A stretch of 64,000 nt of DNA from Ralstonia sp. SET104 (GTDB lineage: Bacteria > Pseudomonadota > Gammaproteobacteria > Burkholderiales > Burkholderiaceae): contig NZ_BHVX01000005.1 of the NCBI RefSeq assembly GCF_003851545.1, positions 124,001-188,000 on the forward strand. Direction: 5' to 3'. Positions 17,396-26,417 of the stretch are shown here, in pieces. A model generated the notes under the pieces. It searched no databases, was not told where the DNA came from, and was given only the letters and a program-made list of their open reading frames with translations. Every line of letters starts with the position of its first letter. The first letter of the stretch is position 1. Made by a program: the position numbers and the translations under genes.

Positions 17396-17690
17396 TGATC
17401 GATCCTCCTGACGTATCTTTCTCGTGCTTACGCGCAACAAGGCCGTAGCCACAACGCATCGGGGGACGTGTCCCCGCGCTTCAGCGCTGAAACGTCGATG
17501 CAATTTCGACGATCGGGCAGCACAAGAACGAGGGCTCAGGCGCATGCCCTGCCTTGCCTTATCCAAGTGTGCGAACAAGACTGGGCTCTAAGACCCGCAC
17601 GCGGCGCGAAGCTACCGCGCGCGTGGCGACGCCCAGCGCAGCGCAGACATCGTGTGCCGCGTACCACCCGGAACCGACGCGAGGAGCAGC

Positions 17691-18971
17691 ATGAGCCAGA
17701 GATCTGTGCGTCTACCAGCCACGGGCAGCGCCGCTGCGGTTCGTGCGGCGGGCGCGGATGCCGCTGGCCACTGGATTGACGTGGCGCGGGTGCGCGCCTA
17801 CAGCGGTGCGGTGTTGGTCCTGTTCTGCGCGCTGCTGCTTGGCTGGGCCTGGACGAGCAAGGGCTTTACCGATGTGACGATGGCGCGTCCTGGAACAGAT
17901 TTCTCGGCGTTCTGGGGGGCATCCCATCTTGCGTTGACGCAAGGGCCTCTGCAGGCCTACGACGTGCGCCAACTAACCGCGGTGATCGCCGAGCATGGAA
18001 CGTTGGGCAAGGGCGCCGAGCTGATTCTTCCCTGGCTCTATCCACCGACGTTTCTGCTGATGGTCTTACCGCTGTCGCTGTTGCCACTTACCTTGAGTTA
18101 CCTGTTATTTCTGGCGGGCACGGGGTTCGTTTATTTCCGATCAATCGGCGTGTTGGTGGGGGCGCAGCGCCCGTGGCGCCAAGGGCTGTGGCTGCCTGTG
18201 CTGGCCGCGCCGGCAACACTCATCACCATTCTTGCGGGCCAGAACGCGCTGTTGACAGCTGGTGTGGCCGGGGCTGCCGTGTATCACCTGAACAAGCGTC
18301 CCGTGCTTGCCGGTGTGCTCATCGGCTTGCTTGCCATCAAGCCGCAGTTGGCGGTGCTGTTTCCGCTGGCGCTGGTGATCTCGCGTGCATGGAAGGCGCT
18401 GGCCGCCGCGCTGCTGACGGCCTTGGTATTTGCCGGTATCAGCGTGCTGGTCTGCGGCTGGCGCACGGTGCCGGCGTTCATCGCCAACGCGCAATGGGTG
18501 CGGGCGAGCTTCATCGAGGGCGGTGCCAACCTGTGGTGGGGCATGCCAACGCCCATTGCAGCCGCCAGGCTGGCCGGAGCGAGCGTGACGGGTGCCTACG
18601 TTGTGCAGGCGCTGATAGCGCTGACGATGGCTGGCGCGATGGCCTATGTCTGGCGGCGGACACCGGCGTTTGCGTTGCGGGCCGCAGCGCTGGCTATTGC
18701 CACGCTGACGGTATCGCCCTATCTGCGCGACTACGAGCTGACATGGCTGGGGATTGCCATCGCCGGGGTGGTGGGCGACGGTATGCGCGATGAAGGTGGC
18801 AATGGCAGTGGCAATGGCCTGTCGAGCGGCGAGCGGGGGCTGCTCGTTGTGGCCTGGCTCCTGCCGCTCTATGAGCACGCCAATCCTTACCTGAAGCTGC
18901 CGCAGATCGGGCCGCTGGTTCTGATGGCCATGATGGCGCTCGTGTTGCGTCGCGCGGCCACACGGGTGTGA
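17691..18971 (+). CDS. DUF2029/GT87-type membrane glycosyltransferase
   Basis: A 426-residue protein with about ten membrane helices. It carries four motifs shared by all four paralogs of the cluster: TDFSAFW near residue 76 with a possible catalytic Asp, WLYPPTFLL, GQNALLTAG, and IKPQLAVLFPLAL. These define DUF2029/GT87, a GT-C fold family whose known members (such as mycobacterial PimE) move a sugar from a polyprenyl-phosphate donor onto a lipid or glycan outside the cytoplasm. The ATG at 17691 has a GAGGAG site. It heads a four-gene plus-strand run, with the next start 7 bp after its stop. Acceptor and sugar are unknown. Confidence 0.82.
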   Translation: MSQRSVRLPATGSAAAVRAAGADAAGHWIDVARVRAYSGAVLVLFCALLLGWAWTSKGFTDVTMARPGTDFSAFWGASHLALTQGPLQAYDVRQLTAVIAEHGTLGKGAELILPWLYPPTFLLMVLPLSLLPLTLSYLLFLAGTGFVYFRSIGVLVGAQRPWRQGLWLPVLAAPATLITILAGQNALLTAGVAGAAVYHLNKRPVLAGVLIGLLAIKPQLAVLFPLALVISRAWKALAAALLTALVFAGISVLVCGWRTVPAFIANAQWVRASFIEGGANLWWGMPTPIAAARLAGASVTGAYVVQALIALTMAGAMAYVWRRTPAFALRAAALAIATLTVSPYLRDYELTWLGIAIAGVVGDGMRDEGGNGSGNGLSSGERGLLVVAWLLPLYEHANPYLKLPQIGPLVLMAMMALVLRRAATRV

Positions 18972-18978
18972 GGGCGCC

Positions 18979-20292
18979 ATGGCCATCGCCTTGAACCTCC
19001 TCAAGCACAGGGCGCCCGAGGCGCCGGTGGCACCTCCAGTGGCCGCGGCGGGTGCGCACCACTGGCTGGGCCCAGACCGCCTGGGCGTGTATTCGATGGC
19101 CGCGCTGGTGTGCTATGTCTCGTACTTTGTGATCTGGGCCGTCCGCGCCAGTGTGTTGAAGGTCGCTGGCGTTTTCCCGCTCGGCGGTGATTTTCTGGTG
19201 TTCTGGAGCGCCGCGCAGTTGGTCCTGCAGGGGCACCCGCTTGCTGCCTACGATGTTGCCGTGCTGCACAACGTCGAGCTGGCAACCGTTCCACTGGTGG
19301 CGACAACCCAGGGGTTCCTGCCCTGGTTCTACCCGCCAACGTTTCTGCCCTTTGTCGCGCCCCTTGGGCTGCTGCCCTACTGGCTTGCCGTGCTGGTCTT
19401 CCTGAGCGTAAGCGTGGGGTGCTTCCTCTGGGTGGTCAGCCGGATCGTGCCGTGGCGGCAGGCATGGCTGCCGTGCGCGGCGTTTCCCGGGATTGCCGTC
19501 GTACTCTCAACCGGGCAGAACGCGTTGCTGCTGGCGGCATGTGCTGGCTTGGCACTGACGTTGTTGCATTCCCCTCGCCCCAAGCGGCCGGCCCGCCCTA
19601 TTGCCGCGGGCATGTTGCTCGCCCTGCTGACGGTGAAGCCGCAACTGGCTGTGATGTTTCCGGTCGCGCTTGTGTGTGCGCGTGCGTGGAAGACGTTGAT
19701 TGCAATGGCGCTGACCTCGCTCGCGCTGATCGTGCTGGCGCTGGTGGCATTCGGCCCGCAGTCGTACATCGCCTTCCTGCACAACGCGGCGTTTGCTCGG
19801 TCGGTGGTGGAATCCGGCGCAGTCCATCTTGAACGCATGCCTACCCTCTTCGCGATGGTCAAGATGCTGCACGGCAGTGTGGCGCTGGCCTACGCGGTGC
19901 ACCTGATGGGGGCGGCGGCGTGTGCCGTGGTCGCCTATGCGTGGAGCCGGCCATGCAGCTTTGCACTGCGCGCCGCGGCCGTGCTGATCGCCAGCATGCT
20001 CGCCAGCCCCTACCTGTACGACTACGACCTGGCCTTCCTCGGTCTGGCCATTGCGTGGCTGGCGTCTCACGCGGTGCGGCAAGGGTGGCTGCCCGGCGAA
20101 CGTGAAGGGTTGATCCTGCTGTGGCTTCTGCCGCTGGGCGGAATGCTTCTGATTGACCGGCTCGGCTTTCAGTTGATGCCGGTGGTATTGCTGCTGGCAC
20201 TCGCGCATATCGCGCGCCGTATTCATCTTGAGCGCACACGCAACGCGTCGCACAGCCGCGTGTCAAGGCGCCTTGAACGGGGAGAACAATGA
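18979..20292 (+). CDS. DUF2029/GT87-type membrane glycosyltransferase
   Basis: This 437-residue paralog has the same layout: GDFLVFWSAAQLVL, PWFYPPTFLPF, TGQNALLLAA and VKPQLAVMFPVAL, distributed over about ten membrane helices. A soluble N-terminal stretch of 30 residues is Ala/Pro-rich and ends in HHW. It starts 7 bp after the previous stop and its last four bases overlap the next start (ATGA), so it is coupled to the GT2 gene. That link supports use of a polyprenyl-phosphate sugar made by the GT2 enzyme. Specificity cannot be read from the sequence. Confidence 0.82.
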   Translation: MAIALNLLKHRAPEAPVAPPVAAAGAHHWLGPDRLGVYSMAALVCYVSYFVIWAVRASVLKVAGVFPLGGDFLVFWSAAQLVLQGHPLAAYDVAVLHNVELATVPLVATTQGFLPWFYPPTFLPFVAPLGLLPYWLAVLVFLSVSVGCFLWVVSRIVPWRQAWLPCAAFPGIAVVLSTGQNALLLAACAGLALTLLHSPRPKRPARPIAAGMLLALLTVKPQLAVMFPVALVCARAWKTLIAMALTSLALIVLALVAFGPQSYIAFLHNAAFARSVVESGAVHLERMPTLFAMVKMLHGSVALAYAVHLMGAAACAVVAYAWSRPCSFALRAAAVLIASMLASPYLYDYDLAFLGLAIAWLASHAVRQGWLPGEREGLILLWLLPLGGMLLIDRLGFQLMPVVLLLALAHIARRIHLERTRNASHSRVSRRLERGEQ

Positions 20293-21305
20293 TGTTGGAT
20301 TACAAAAGAAACCAATTGCTTTCGCTGGTCGTGCCGTTCTACAACGAGGGCGAGGCGCTGGCGTCCTTCTTTGCCCGCGTCGTGCCGATCCTGGAGTCGA
20401 TCGAGTTCACGCAGTTCGAGATTGTCTGCGTGAACGATGGCAGCAAGGACGACACACTGCAGAAGCTGATTGCAGCGTCGCGCATGGACGAGCGCGTACG
20501 GGTGATCGACCTGACACGCAACTTCGGCAAGGAAGCAGCGCTGACGGCCGGTATTGACGAGGCACTTGGCGATGCCGTCATCCCCATCGATGCCGATCTG
20601 CAAGACCCACCGGAACTGATTCCCACCCTGGTGGCGCACTGGCAGAAGGGGGCGGAGGTCGTACTGGCACAGCGCGCCAGCCGCGCCTGCGATACCTTCC
20701 TGAAGCGGGTGACCGCTGCCGCGTACTACCGCGTTCACAACACGCTGTCCGACCTGAAGCTGCCAGAAAACGTTGGCGATTTCCGCTTGATGGACCGCGC
20801 CGTCGTCAATGCGCTCAAGCAGTTGCCCGAACGGCACCGGTTCATGAAGGGCTTGTTTGCGTGGGTGGGCTTCAATACCGTGATCGTGCCGTACGAGCGC
20901 GAGGCACGCAGCGCAGGCCAGTCGAAGTTCTCTGGCTGGCGCCTGTGGAACTTTGCGCTGGAAGGCATCACCAGTTTCAGTACCTGGCCGCTGCGGAGCT
21001 GGACGTATATCGGTCTGGCGATTGCGAGCCTGGCATTCGTGTACGGCAGCTACATCATCGCGCGCACCATAGTCCTTGGCGTGGACGTGCCGGGCTACGC
21101 CTCGCTGCTGTCGCTGCTGCTGTTCTTTGGCGGTTTGCAACTGATCGGGTTGGGTGTGGTGGGTGAATACATTGGCCGCATTTACGACGAGGCCAAGGGC
21201 CGCCCGATCTACCTCGTGAAGCGTCGCTACCAAGAGCGCCGGCAGCGCAATCGACTGACGGGCGAGCGGCGCGTGATTCAGATGGTGCGGGGGCAGCGCA
21301 GCTAG
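20289..21305 (+). CDS. GT2 polyprenyl-phosphate glycosyltransferase (GtrB/ArnC/DPM-like)
   Basis: A 338-residue enzyme with a cytoplasmic GT-A domain: LSLVVPFYNE near the N-terminus, VNDGSKDDT (about 48-56), TRNFGKEAAL and the metal-binding DADLQDPPE (101-109). Two C-terminal membrane helices (about 235-260 and 270-295) and a GEYIGRIYDEAKGRPIY tail are the hallmarks of GtrB/ArnC/DPM1-type enzymes. These load a sugar from a nucleotide donor onto undecaprenyl or dolichyl phosphate. Its start overlaps the preceding GT87 gene by 4 bp. In the cluster it would make the lipid-linked donor used by the GT87 enzymes. Confidence 0.88.
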   Translation: MMLDYKRNQLLSLVVPFYNEGEALASFFARVVPILESIEFTQFEIVCVNDGSKDDTLQKLIAASRMDERVRVIDLTRNFGKEAALTAGIDEALGDAVIPIDADLQDPPELIPTLVAHWQKGAEVVLAQRASRACDTFLKRVTAAAYYRVHNTLSDLKLPENVGDFRLMDRAVVNALKQLPERHRFMKGLFAWVGFNTVIVPYEREARSAGQSKFSGWRLWNFALEGITSFSTWPLRSWTYIGLAIASLAFVYGSYIIARTIVLGVDVPGYASLLSLLLFFGGLQLIGLGVVGEYIGRIYDEAKGRPIYLVKRRYQERRQRNRLTGERRVIQMVRGQRS

Positions 21306-21330
21306 GTGTGTTCAAGCAATTGGGGGAACC

Positions 21331-22575
21331 ATGTCAGCTAGAGACTCTGCGCACCGGCCGGTGCGCCGTCTGACCGTATATGCGCTGGCCGCATTGTTGT
21401 TGCAGGCCCTGGCCCTGCTGATCTGGATCGTCCGGTTCTATGTGTTGGAGGATTGGACAGCGCCGATTGTGGGCTTTGACTTCGCCGTCTTTTGGTCAGC
21501 CGCGCGGGTCACGATGGAGCATGGTGCGGCGTCGGTGTTTTCCCAGCAGTTAATGCAGCCGCTTGAGGTGGCGCTGTGGCACAAGCTTCACTATGCGCCC
21601 TGGCCTTATCCGCCGACATTCCTTTTGGCAGTTCTACCGTTCGGCTTGCTATCGTTTGGCAGCGCGCTCGTTCTCTATTCGATGCTTGGGCTGCTGAGCT
21701 ACGGGTCGATGATCGCGTGCATTGTGCGCCGCGCCGAGCGTGCATGGCTGCCCGTGTTCGCCGCATCTCCCGGGGTTTTTGTTGCGATTGCACTGGGGCA
21801 GAATTCGCTGTTCACGGTGGGTGTAGCCGGCATTGCTTTGGCACTGATCGAAACCAATTCGGCCCTGGCCGGCGTGTGCGTGGCTCTGCTTGTCATCAAG
21901 CCGCAGTTTGGCGTGCTCATTCCGCTGGTGTTGATCTGCGGCCGGCAATGGAAGGTGCTGACGGTATCCGCGCTGTGCACGCTTGCCTTTGTCGGGGGCA
22001 GCACGGCCATACTCGGGCTTGACGTGTGGAGCGCGTTTGTCACCTATTTGCCGCAGTTCAACCGGATCGCGGTCGAGTATGGCGGCAGTGAAATGTGGCT
22101 CGGCATGCCAACGGTTTTTGCCGGTAGCCGCAGCCTGGGTTTGCCGGTGAGCGTGGCCTACACGGTGCATGGCCTGGTTGCCGCGCCTGCCGTGATGGTC
22201 ACGGCCGTCCTGTGGGTCAAGCGTGCCAGGTTCGCGCTTCGCGCAACGGCCTTTGTCGCGGCCACGCTATTGGTGCAGCCGTACATCATGTTCTACGACC
22301 TTGCGTGGCTGATTCTGCCGATAGCCTTTCTAGTGCGCGATGCCAAGGCCGCGCCATTGAATCGGATGGAGTGGGCCGTTCTCACCGCAGCGTGGCTGGC
22401 ACCTGCGCAGGGTGTCCTGGCCGCCTATGTCGGCCTATATCTTCAGATTGTTCCTGCTGTGCTCGTGGCTTTGCTTGTCATCGTGATGCGGCGCTATTTC
22501 GCATCCACTGCGGCAAGCACGCAGCCCGCTAACGCCGTTGTTGAGCACGTGGCTGGCGCGTCCCGATTGGTTTGA
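21331..22575 (+). CDS. DUF2029/GT87-type membrane glycosyltransferase
   Basis: A 414-residue paralog with FDFAVFWSAARV, PWPYPPTFLLAV, LGQNSLFTVGVAG and IKPQFGVLIPLVL in the usual order. About ten membrane helices are seen. It starts 25 bp after the GT2 gene and ends the plus-strand run. It converges with the acyltransferase gene, 33 bp away. Of the four paralogs it most resembles the minus-strand copy at 23646 (both have GQNSLFT), suggesting a local duplication or exchange. Confidence 0.82.
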   Translation: MSARDSAHRPVRRLTVYALAALLLQALALLIWIVRFYVLEDWTAPIVGFDFAVFWSAARVTMEHGAASVFSQQLMQPLEVALWHKLHYAPWPYPPTFLLAVLPFGLLSFGSALVLYSMLGLLSYGSMIACIVRRAERAWLPVFAASPGVFVAIALGQNSLFTVGVAGIALALIETNSALAGVCVALLVIKPQFGVLIPLVLICGRQWKVLTVSALCTLAFVGGSTAILGLDVWSAFVTYLPQFNRIAVEYGGSEMWLGMPTVFAGSRSLGLPVSVAYTVHGLVAAPAVMVTAVLWVKRARFALRATAFVAATLLVQPYIMFYDLAWLILPIAFLVRDAKAAPLNRMEWAVLTAAWLAPAQGVLAAYVGLYLQIVPAVLVALLVIVMRRYFASTAASTQPANAVVEHVAGASRLV

Positions 22576-22594
22576 GGATTTGTGGCTGCCGAGT

Positions 22595-22616
22595 TGCGCT
22601 GCGATGCATCAGCGCA
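22595..22616. terminator. Short hairpin between convergent genes
   Basis: TGCGCTG and CAGCGCA pair around an 8-base loop in the 33-bp gap between the convergent GT87 and acyltransferase genes, overlapping the stop codon of the latter. No T-run follows on either side, so a terminator function is only suggested. Confidence 0.35.
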
Positions 22617-23649
22617 TTGGCACGCGCGACGGCGCTGCATGCGAGAACGTTCGAGACCACGCATTGAACCGGCTGCGAAATGGCACTTCGACGTAGTTGT
22701 GCAGCAGATGGGCCGCGGCAAAGGCCCAGAAGAGAAACAGTGCGTAGGTGACGAGTTGATCCATGAGCCCGATGTCCGCCGGCATGCTCACGACGAGCGG
22801 CAGCATGACGCCATGTGCAAGGTATAGCGGATAAGACACCTTGCCTAGATATTGCGCAGCAGGTGTCTGAAGGATGCGCGCGACCGGGCCGCGGTCACTG
22901 ATGAGCGCACTGATGAGCGCGCCGAACGTCAATGGTGCGGCCAATGCGGACCCTGGCAGGGCGTCAGCAGCAATAAGCAAGAACAGCGCCGCTGAAAACG
23001 CCATCACCTGAAATGCAGGGTTGTTTGTCCACCTGATGAGGCGATCCCGGAACTCAAAGAGGAGGGCCCCCGTGAAGAACCCCGCGATACACCGCAGCCA
23101 GCCGAATTGATGAACCAGCTTACTGAGGCATCCGCCCTGGAGAAGGCAGGCGCGGTCGATCTCGATCCGGGCGGCCAGCGCGCACGCCATCACGGCCAAC
23201 GCTGCGAACACCACTATGCGGGCACGGCCGCGCATCAGGATGCAACCCGCACCGAACAGCAGGTAGACGTACATTTCGTCGCCAGCGCTCCAGCTCACGG
23301 CGTTGCCGATGCCGGCCTGGAAAAAATTCAGGCCCTGCGACATGGTGGTCAGCGCCAGCGTCTCGCCCAACGGTGGCAGATGGCGGGCCACGATAAGGGC
23401 CAGCAGCGTGGTTGCCAGATGCGTTGGCCACAGACGGCCGATGCGGCGGATCATGAACGTCCGCAGTGACGCCAGGTTCGACAACTGCGAGCCACAGGCG
23501 CTGCTGATGACGAAGCCGCTCAGCACAAAAAAGAGGTCTACCGCAAGATACGCGTTGGCAGAGAGCGGATGCGGCCATGCGCAGAACATGTGGTGCACCA
23601 CGATGAACAAGGCTGCGATGCCGCGCAGGCCCTCAAAGCTTCTGATCAC
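22609..23649 (-). CDS. Acyltransferase-3 family membrane protein
   Basis: This 346-residue protein has about ten hydrophobic helices. The N-terminal SFEGLRGIAALFIVVHHMFCAWP carries the family His pair position, and DLFFVLSGFVIS follows, both standard for acyltransferase 3 (OafA/OatA/WecH) proteins. These move acetyl or other acyl groups across the membrane to sugars of LPS, peptidoglycan or other glycans. The start overlaps the stop of the GT87 gene at 23646 by 4 bp, so it probably modifies the glycan made by this cluster. No C-terminal SGNH domain is present. Confidence 0.85.
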   Translation of the reverse strand: MIRSFEGLRGIAALFIVVHHMFCAWPHPLSANAYLAVDLFFVLSGFVISSACGSQLSNLASLRTFMIRRIGRLWPTHLATTLLALIVARHLPPLGETLALTTMSQGLNFFQAGIGNAVSWSAGDEMYVYLLFGAGCILMRGRARIVVFAALAVMACALAARIEIDRACLLQGGCLSKLVHQFGWLRCIAGFFTGALLFEFRDRLIRWTNNPAFQVMAFSAALFLLIAADALPGSALAAPLTFGALISALISDRGPVARILQTPAAQYLGKVSYPLYLAHGVMLPLVVSMPADIGLMDQLVTYALFLFWAFAAAHLLHNYVEVPFRSRFNAWSRTFSHAAPSRVPMR

Positions 23650-24992
23650 GCCGTTGTCCCCTGCGCCGGATTGGATGCGTGCGCGCTCATCGCGGCCACG
23701 GGTTGGGTTGCAGCGTCAAAGGCTTCGTGTGGTGCGACCACGCGTTGCGGCGCACGCGCGCGCTGCACGACGATGGCGAGCAAGGCCACCAGCACGATCG
23801 GCGCCCATTGCCCCGTCCGATGAGAAAGTACGGCGAACAGGCCCTGTGCCGGCACCAGCCACGCAGCGAGCAGCACCGCTTTTTCGAACCGGTTGCTGCC
23901 GTGGCGCACGAAATCGATCGTGAGCCAGGCTATTGGCAAGGCGAGCCACGCCAGGTCGTAGTAGATGAGGTAGGGCTGCACCATCAACGTCGCAATGGGT
24001 AGCGTTGCGGCGCGCAACGCAAAGCGGCAGGTGCTGCGCCAAAGCCAAACGCAGGTGGCAATCACCAGCATTGCCACACCGGCATGCACCGCATATGACA
24101 CCGTGGTCGAGCACCCCGCAGACCGCAGCGTGCCGAACACCGTTGGCGCGCCGTACAGAATCACACCGCCGTTCTCGACAATGGCGTGGCGGAACATGGC
24201 CATGCTTTTCGCGGCGGCAACAAAGGTGTCCGTGCCGAATGCGAGCCAACTCAGCGCCAGGATCAGCACCGAGAAGAACGCCGCCGATGCGAGCGCGCGC
24301 CAATGGCGTGCGCAGAGCAGGTAGAGCGGAAACAGGATGCCCAGTTGCGGTTTGATGCACAGCATGGCGATGCAGGCACCTGCCGCCACCGGAGATCGCC
24401 GCAGCAATACCAGCGCGGCGCCTGCCGCTGCCGCTGTGAACAGCGAGTTCTGCCCCGTGACCAGCGTGACCCACACGCCAGGAAACGCAACGGCCGGAAT
24501 GAGCCACGGCAGCCGCTGCCAGTCTGGCACCGACCGCAGCGTTGACCTGAGCATCCCCAGATAGAGCGCAATGCCGCAGCCCGAGAAAGCCACCGTGGCC
24601 GCGCCAAACGACAACATCCCGATCGGATAGATCAGCAGCAGAAACATCGGCGGATAGGAGAACGGCCCAAAGATGTCGGGCGGCAGGATGGCTGCCTCTG
24701 CAGCGCGCAGCAAAGCCCAGTCATAGGCCGCTGTGGCGCCGTGTGTCATGGCCAGGCTGGCGGCACTCCAGAAGACAGCCAGATCCCACCCCGGTGATGG
24801 AATGGTGGTGTTCTTCAAGATGTGATGGCCCCCCCACCACATGCCGAGCAGGAAGTACTCAAGGAAGAGCAGGGCCCCGCCATACACATACAGTCGGCGG
24901 GACCCCTGCCAACCTCCCTCCCTCGCTCCCCTCGACTCCGGCGCTGAGTCAACTCGCGCCGTGTGTTGCCCGCCCTGCTGGCTGACAGACAT
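23646..24992 (-). CDS. DUF2029/GT87-type membrane glycosyltransferase
   Basis: A 448-residue paralog on the minus strand, with WDLAVFWSAASLAM, PFSYPPMFLLLI, TGQNSLFTAAAAG and IKPQLGILFPLYL. The N-terminus has a 32-residue hydrophilic segment before the first helix, and the C-terminus carries a 40-residue soluble tail rich in Ala, Pro and Val. It lies 45 bp downstream of the VpsR-like regulator gene and is translationally coupled to the acyltransferase gene, so the three probably share one transcript. Confidence 0.82.
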   Translation of the reverse strand: MSVSQQGGQHTARVDSAPESRGAREGGWQGSRRLYVYGGALLFLEYFLLGMWWGGHHILKNTTIPSPGWDLAVFWSAASLAMTHGATAAYDWALLRAAEAAILPPDIFGPFSYPPMFLLLIYPIGMLSFGAATVAFSGCGIALYLGMLRSTLRSVPDWQRLPWLIPAVAFPGVWVTLVTGQNSLFTAAAAGAALVLLRRSPVAAGACIAMLCIKPQLGILFPLYLLCARHWRALASAAFFSVLILALSWLAFGTDTFVAAAKSMAMFRHAIVENGGVILYGAPTVFGTLRSAGCSTTVSYAVHAGVAMLVIATCVWLWRSTCRFALRAATLPIATLMVQPYLIYYDLAWLALPIAWLTIDFVRHGSNRFEKAVLLAAWLVPAQGLFAVLSHRTGQWAPIVLVALLAIVVQRARAPQRVVAPHEAFDAATQPVAAMSAHASNPAQGTTA

Positions 24993-25037
24993 GGTCCGCC
25001 CCTGTTTTTTATTCTGCCTCCGCCTTTCGCCCTGCCT

Positions 25038-26417
25038 TTACCTTTGCACGCACACCATCCCGAGTTCGCCCTTGCGGATCTGCAGTTTGTGCTCGCGCAT
25101 CATCCGGAACAGCGTGACCCGTGAGATGCCAAGCTCTTCGGCCACATCGATAAGCCGTTCATGATTGCGTTGCAAGGCTTCCTTGACGGCGCAGCGCTCG
25201 GCCGCTTCGCGCGCCTCGGCCAGGGTGGGCGGGCGCGAGGGCTCTACGGGCGGCTGCAGGTCGAGATCAACCGGCTTGATGATGCCGTCTTCGCACATGG
25301 CTGCGGCGTGCCGGATGCGGTTGATCAGCTCCCGCACATTGCCCGGCCATGTGTGCGCGCTGAGCGCACGCAGTGCCGTTGGCGAGAACCCCTTGATGTG
25401 CTCGGGCGAATGGCTGCGCACGCTGTTGAGAATGTGTTCGGCCAGCAGCAGGATGTCGGTGTCGCGCTCGCGCAATGCGGGTTGCTTGACGCGCAGCACG
25501 CAGAGGCGGTGATAGAGGTCACCGCGAAAGCGTTCCGCTGCGATGGCGGCTTCCAGGTCGACATGGGTGGCTGAGATGACGCGCACGTCGACGGAAACCG
25601 ACTCGGTGCCGCCCAGCCGTTCGATGCAGCCGGTTTCCAGAAAGCGCAGCAGGCTGGTCTGGCTTTCGAGCGGCATATCGCCGATTTCATCCAGGAAGAG
25701 GGTGCCACCGTGCGCCATCTCAATGCGGCCGAGTTTGCGCTTGACCGCGCCCGTGAAGGCGCCGCGTTCATAACCGAACAGCTCGGACATCAGCAGCGTA
25801 GGCGGGATGGCAGCGCAGTTGACGGCAATGAATGGCTGCCCGGCACGGCGCGAGGCGCAGTGGATCGCGCGTGCAGCGAGTTCTTTGCCGGTGCCGGATT
25901 CACCCGAAATCAGCACGGGCGTGTCCCATTTCGATACCTTCTCGATGCCGCGAAAGAGGCCCTGCATGGCGGGGCAGTTGCCGATCATGCCATCGGGGCG
26001 GAGCGCATCGCGTGCGAGCGTTGCTGCCGGGCGCAGGTTTGCCATCCCGACAGCGTGACCCAGCGCGCGTGCCAGTTCGGCGCTGTCGCACGGGGTGTTG
26101 TAGTAGTCGACAAAGTACAGGCCGAGCAGCTTGCGCATCGGGTCAGACAGCATGTCGCCGTTGCTGAGCACCCCGATCCAGCCGATGTTCTGCTGCGCAA
26201 GCCAGGGTTCCAGTTCTTCCAGCTCGGCGTCGGAGTAGCCGCAGTCCAGATCCAGCAGACCGCCCAGGACGGGCTCATCGCCCAGGTTCAGCGCTTCAAG
26301 GTCGCGGCGGTTGTTGGCGAAGAGCAGCCGCCAACCCTGTTGGGCCAGGTAGCGGCAACGCGGTGCATCGTGACGCAACGAGATATAGAGCAACGGGCGG
26401 TTGATGTACGCGTTCAT
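25038..26417 (-). CDS. VpsR-like sigma54-dependent transcriptional activator
   Basis: A 459-residue regulator. The N-terminal 130 residues form a receiver-like domain of the VpsR type without an obvious phosphoacceptor Asp. The AAA+ domain has Walker A GESGTGKE (172-179), the sigma54-contacting GAFTGA loop (219-224) and Walker B FLDEIGD (241-247). A Fis-type helix-turn-helix (LIDVAEELGISRVTLFRMMRE) lies near the C-terminus. VpsR-type activators switch on exopolysaccharide genes in Vibrio and Burkholderia, often with c-di-GMP. It directly precedes a GT87 and an acyltransferase gene, which are probable targets, as may be the flp operon. The ATG at 26417 has a GGGGGAA site. Confidence 0.85.
   Translation of the reverse strand: MNAYINRPLLYISLRHDAPRCRYLAQQGWRLLFANNRRDLEALNLGDEPVLGGLLDLDCGYSDAELEELEPWLAQQNIGWIGVLSNGDMLSDPMRKLLGLYFVDYYNTPCDSAELARALGHAVGMANLRPAATLARDALRPDGMIGNCPAMQGLFRGIEKVSKWDTPVLISGESGTGKELAARAIHCASRRAGQPFIAVNCAAIPPTLLMSELFGYERGAFTGAVKRKLGRIEMAHGGTLFLDEIGDMPLESQTSLLRFLETGCIERLGGTESVSVDVRVISATHVDLEAAIAAERFRGDLYHRLCVLRVKQPALRERDTDILLLAEHILNSVRSHSPEHIKGFSPTALRALSAHTWPGNVRELINRIRHAAAMCEDGIIKPVDLDLQPPVEPSRPPTLAEAREAAERCAVKEALQRNHERLIDVAEELGISRVTLFRMMREHKLQIRKGELGMVCVQR

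Larger units (their letters stand above)
16733..17690. promoter_or_regulatory. Divergent regulatory region between flp operon and GT87 cluster
   Basis: About 960 bp without a convincing gene separate the minus-strand flp operon from the plus-strand GT87 cluster. Short frames here show no domains. It contains a sigma54-like site facing flp (17064-17078) and three dyads nearer the GT87 side: ACGTTTCC/GGAAACGT (17376-17395), GGGGAC/GTCCCC (17462-17475) and the palindrome TTCAGCGCTGAA (17480-17491). The size and symmetry content suggest that pilus and glycan genes are both controlled from here. No clear sigma70 promoter could be assigned by eye. Confidence 0.55.
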
